DNA from: Methanobacteriota archaeon
Lineage (GTDB): Archaea; Thermoplasmatota; Poseidoniia; Poseidoniales; Poseidoniaceae
Assembly (NCBI GenBank): GCA_002692465.1
Contig: NZKH01000005.1
Span: 21,361 to 66,977 of the forward strand
DNA length: 45,617 nt
Reading direction: 5' to 3'
Position numbers and translations under genes: made by a program. This document shows, one piece after another, positions 43,318 to 45,617 of this stretch (the first letter of the stretch is position 1; every line of letters starts with the position of its first letter). The notes beneath the pieces were generated by a model, which was given only the letters and a program-made list of their open reading frames with translations, did no database searches and had not been told where the DNA came from.

Positions 43318-45609
43318 TTATGATTTAACAGAATCGGTATTTTCATTTCTAAAGTAAAACAAACTCTTTGAAAACAAAAAAGTTACAATTCCAATTGAAA
43401 ACAATATTAGATAATTAAAATTATTATTTATTTCATTGATTTTTACACTTTGTGAACTTTGTGAATTGTAACTATATCCTTGAGTTGATTGTGGTCCTCC
43501 GCCACAACCTTCTGGGGGAGGTCCTATCCCTGGACCCCATGTTTCTCCATGGCCTGAACAATCCGGATCATCTCCTCCGCCCCCTTGGCCTCCTCCTGAT
43601 GTTTGTTCATTCACATTAGCGATTCCGTGATAACAAAGTAAAAAGTAAGGGAAGCCAATCATTGCGACCTGATTTCCATCAGTATCAGTTACTAAAGTAG
43701 GATCTCCAGAAAGTGGTGTACTTACATAGTGATAAATCCCTTCGGGATATTCTGGTGTAGGTCCGAATCGGCCATTGCATTCATCTAAATCACCAAGCCC
43801 CTCATTATAATTCCAATCATCAATCCCATTATATCCTTGATCTCCACCTTCTTGAGTTCTTTCAACAGCATAAGATGATGTTATTGCCTTGATTGTTTGA
43901 CCGTCTTCTCCATACCCATACATTCCATAAATTGGATATCCATCAAATGCCCATCCTATAATTGGACTATGCTGTGTGTCATCAAGCTCTGAAATTCCAT
44001 AATTACTCATATCATCTCCTACTGGAGGTTCCCAAAATTGACATTGGGCATCATAGTGATAATGAAAATTACTTCCAGCAGAATGACTTGTACAATATCC
44101 TAAGAATATTGGTTGTCTATCTTCATCAAAATAATCGAAGTGTAATGCGACTGCATCTCCACCAGGACCTTCTTCTGGCCCATAAATAGGAACTCCATTT
44201 ACTGCGACAGCTACGGCACCCCGATCAGGTGCACATTCCCATCTTCCTTCAGAAGCTGGGCAATTAGTTGATGTGTGCCCCCCTGTTGTATCATTCACGG
44301 GATTAAGTGTAATGTGCCACTCAAGGTCAACTTCATCAGCACAACAACCCATTGTAGAAATAAAATCATGATTAGGAATACCATTAGAATTTACAACCAT
44401 TTCACCATCTGTTGTAGTTACTTGATTTTTACACTGGAACCATGGGCCTGCATTATCATCACTACCTCCAGCACTACTTGCACCGTTATTATTAGCACTA
44501 TATCCTTCTTCCGAATTATAATCTTTGACCCAAGGACCTGTTCCATTTTGACATAACCAAGAATCTTGGGGAGTCCATGTTATTGGTGCTTCATCAGGGC
44601 AGCCGTCATCATCCTGATATCCATTCTGTGTCTCTGAATCATATTTACATTGATCAATTTCATCATTTATTCCATCTCCATCAGAATCAATAATATCATC
44701 ACAACCATCAACAATATTGTCATTATCAAGATCTATATTGTCATCATGTCCATCACATTGATCTTCAGAGTCATTTACTCCATCTCCATCTGAATCTATT
44801 TGGTCTTCACTACATCCATCGGGATTAACAAAACCATTTGAATTAGGGCATTTGTCCTCCGAATCTATAATTCCGTCTAAATCTGAATCCTCATCAGAGA
44901 TATTTTCCTCATTTACAGGTATTTGATATGGAATACTTACTGTTGTTAATGTCCAAATTCCACAAATCGCAATAATATTTCCTGTTTTATTGATTTGAGA
45001 AGAAACGTGTATATTGAATGTATAATTTTCGGAATCTACAACTCCATTAATTACCCCGCCAATTGAAGGAAAATAGGAAATGGAGCAAGATTCTACAGAA
45101 ACATGGTTAATACTTCCAAAAATTATCCCTCCTAAAATACTATTTTCATCTTCTTCTTCTTGATAAGCAACTAACAATCTTGCTTCTTCCTCTAAAGGAT
45201 ATTCTATAGTGTAGATAATCTCTTTCTCATCACCTATTTTCCCATCAGAATCTGTAATTTTAGCAGTAACAATATATTGTCCCGGGTCTGATAAATTTAA
45301 ATCCAGATTCCACACATCACTACTTGGTTTAATTGTAAATGTAAATACATTAGTATCATTATAAATTTCATAAACTGTAATCTCTATGGTATTTTGATCT
45401 ATAAATTCATCCCACAATGTACCTGTAAGTAATGATTGAGAACCATATGATATCTGTTGGTCCCACATCATTACAACGGGTGCAAGGTTAGTAGGTTCTG
45501 GCTTATTATCGTTGGATTCTTCTAAAGATCCCTCAAGGTCATCCCCAAAACATCCTGAAAAATATGGCGTGAAAATCAACAAAGTGATTAGAATGACAAA
45601 TCGTTTCAT
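43318..45609 (-). CDS. YHYH-domain lipoprotein with thrombospondin type 3 repeats
   Basis: 763 residues, apparently complete: ATG at 45609. Lipobox YFSGC (Cys20). Residues about 45-135 form a PKD-like domain; about 235-340 hold thrombospondin type 3-like acidic repeats (DSDLDGIIDSEDKCP, DSDGDGVNDSEDQC, DSDGDGINDEIDQC), likely calcium-binding. A YHYH domain follows: AVAVNGVPIYGPEEG, SNFHYHYDAQC, GWAFDGYPIYGMYGYG, GIYHYV. A Gly-rich linker and a C-terminal membrane helix (LILFSIGIVTFLFS) with a basic end come last, so both ends may contact the membrane. Biochemical role of YHYH domains is poorly known. Confidence 0.8.
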   Translation of the reverse strand: MKRFVILITLLIFTPYFSGCFGDDLEGSLEESNDNKPEPTNLAPVVMMWDQQISYGSQSLLTGTLWDEFIDQNTIEITVYEIYNDTNVFTFTIKPSSDVWNLDLNLSDPGQYIVTAKITDSDGKIGDEKEIIYTIEYPLEEEARLLVAYQEEEDENSILGGIIFGSINHVSVESCSISYFPSIGGVINGVVDSENYTFNIHVSSQINKTGNIIAICGIWTLTTVSIPYQIPVNEENISDEDSDLDGIIDSEDKCPNSNGFVNPDGCSEDQIDSDGDGVNDSEDQCDGHDDNIDLDNDNIVDGCDDIIDSDGDGINDEIDQCKYDSETQNGYQDDDGCPDEAPITWTPQDSWLCQNGTGPWVKDYNSEEGYSANNNGASSAGGSDDNAGPWFQCKNQVTTTDGEMVVNSNGIPNHDFISTMGCCADEVDLEWHITLNPVNDTTGGHTSTNCPASEGRWECAPDRGAVAVAVNGVPIYGPEEGPGGDAVALHFDYFDEDRQPIFLGYCTSHSAGSNFHYHYDAQCQFWEPPVGDDMSNYGISELDDTQHSPIIGWAFDGYPIYGMYGYGEDGQTIKAITSSYAVERTQEGGDQGYNGIDDWNYNEGLGDLDECNGRFGPTPEYPEGIYHYVSTPLSGDPTLVTDTDGNQVAMIGFPYFLLCYHGIANVNEQTSGGGQGGGGDDPDCSGHGETWGPGIGPPPEGCGGGPQSTQGYSYNSQSSQSVKINEINNNFNYLILFSIGIVTFLFSKSLFYFRNENTDSVKS

Positions 45610-45617
45610 AAAATTAA

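Noticed and set aside
43303-43320. Small AACC-AAAAA-GGTT hairpin between the two lipoprotein genes as a terminator
   Set aside because: Only 4-bp arms and no clear T-run on the coding strand; too weak to call.

Overview
The window looks like a chromosomal piece of a low-GC planktonic euryarchaeon, most likely Marine Group II (Candidatus Poseidoniales) or a close relative; this placement is inferred from gene content and was not searched. Archaeal information genes (A/V-type ATP synthase, S6e, L10e, eIF2-gamma, Orc1/Cdc6, Dph2, DUF357) sit beside bacterial-type systems (SMC-ScpA-ScpB, MutS-MutL, class II HMG-CoA reductase, L-aspartate oxidase). Many envelope proteins carry signal peptides, lipoboxes, thrombospondin-3 or YHYH domains. 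Coding density is very high: the largest gap is 243 bp (17910-18152). I saw no tRNA, rRNA, CRISPR array or insertion sequence. Translation starts mostly follow a GAGGTG-like Shine-Dalgarno sequence at 5-8 nt spacing, and ATG, GTG and TTG are all used.

Layout. 1-4189: 3' end of the ATP synthase operon (C, F, A, B, D). 4244-7701: a large membrane protein that resembles a site-2 protease without its catalytic residues, then ketopantoate reductase (CoA synthesis). 7691-9301 (minus): nadB (NAD synthesis). 9403-10263: membrane protein with a cysteine-rich tail. 10400-16606: smc-scpA-scpB chromosome-organisation operon, then a small membrane protein. 16608-17909 (minus): HMG-CoA reductase (isoprenoid lipids). 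17967-18118: a striking array of 11-bp phased GCGTTAATCA repeats around an AT-rich core. 18153-21073: AAA-type ATPase with winged helix, a beta-propeller protein and a DUF357 protein. 21075-26766 (minus): PIN nuclease, eIF2-gamma, S6e, Orc1/Cdc6, Dph2, purine phosphoribosyltransferase and L10e. 26877-32818: membrane beta-propeller protein, then mutS-mutL. 32815-34161 (minus): aroA. 34290-35249: moaA. 35250-39127 (minus): a compact cluster of three KaiC/RecA-fold ATPase-like proteins between two pilin-like membrane proteins. 39273-45609: three large or repetitive surface proteins.

The two best candidates for undescribed biology are: (1) the phased repeat array next to a divergent AAA/winged-helix gene, with an orc1/cdc6 gene about 6 kb away, which could be a replication origin or an autoregulated operator; and (2) the five-gene pilin/KaiC-like cluster, in which one ATPase is intact and two have lost the P-loop, and one pilin-like protein carries a lamin-tail domain. 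Smaller points include two probable CTG start codons in adjacent genes, loss of the eIF2-gamma zinc knuckle, a 120-residue tail on SMC, and a catalytically dead site-2 protease fold fused to a large ectodomain.
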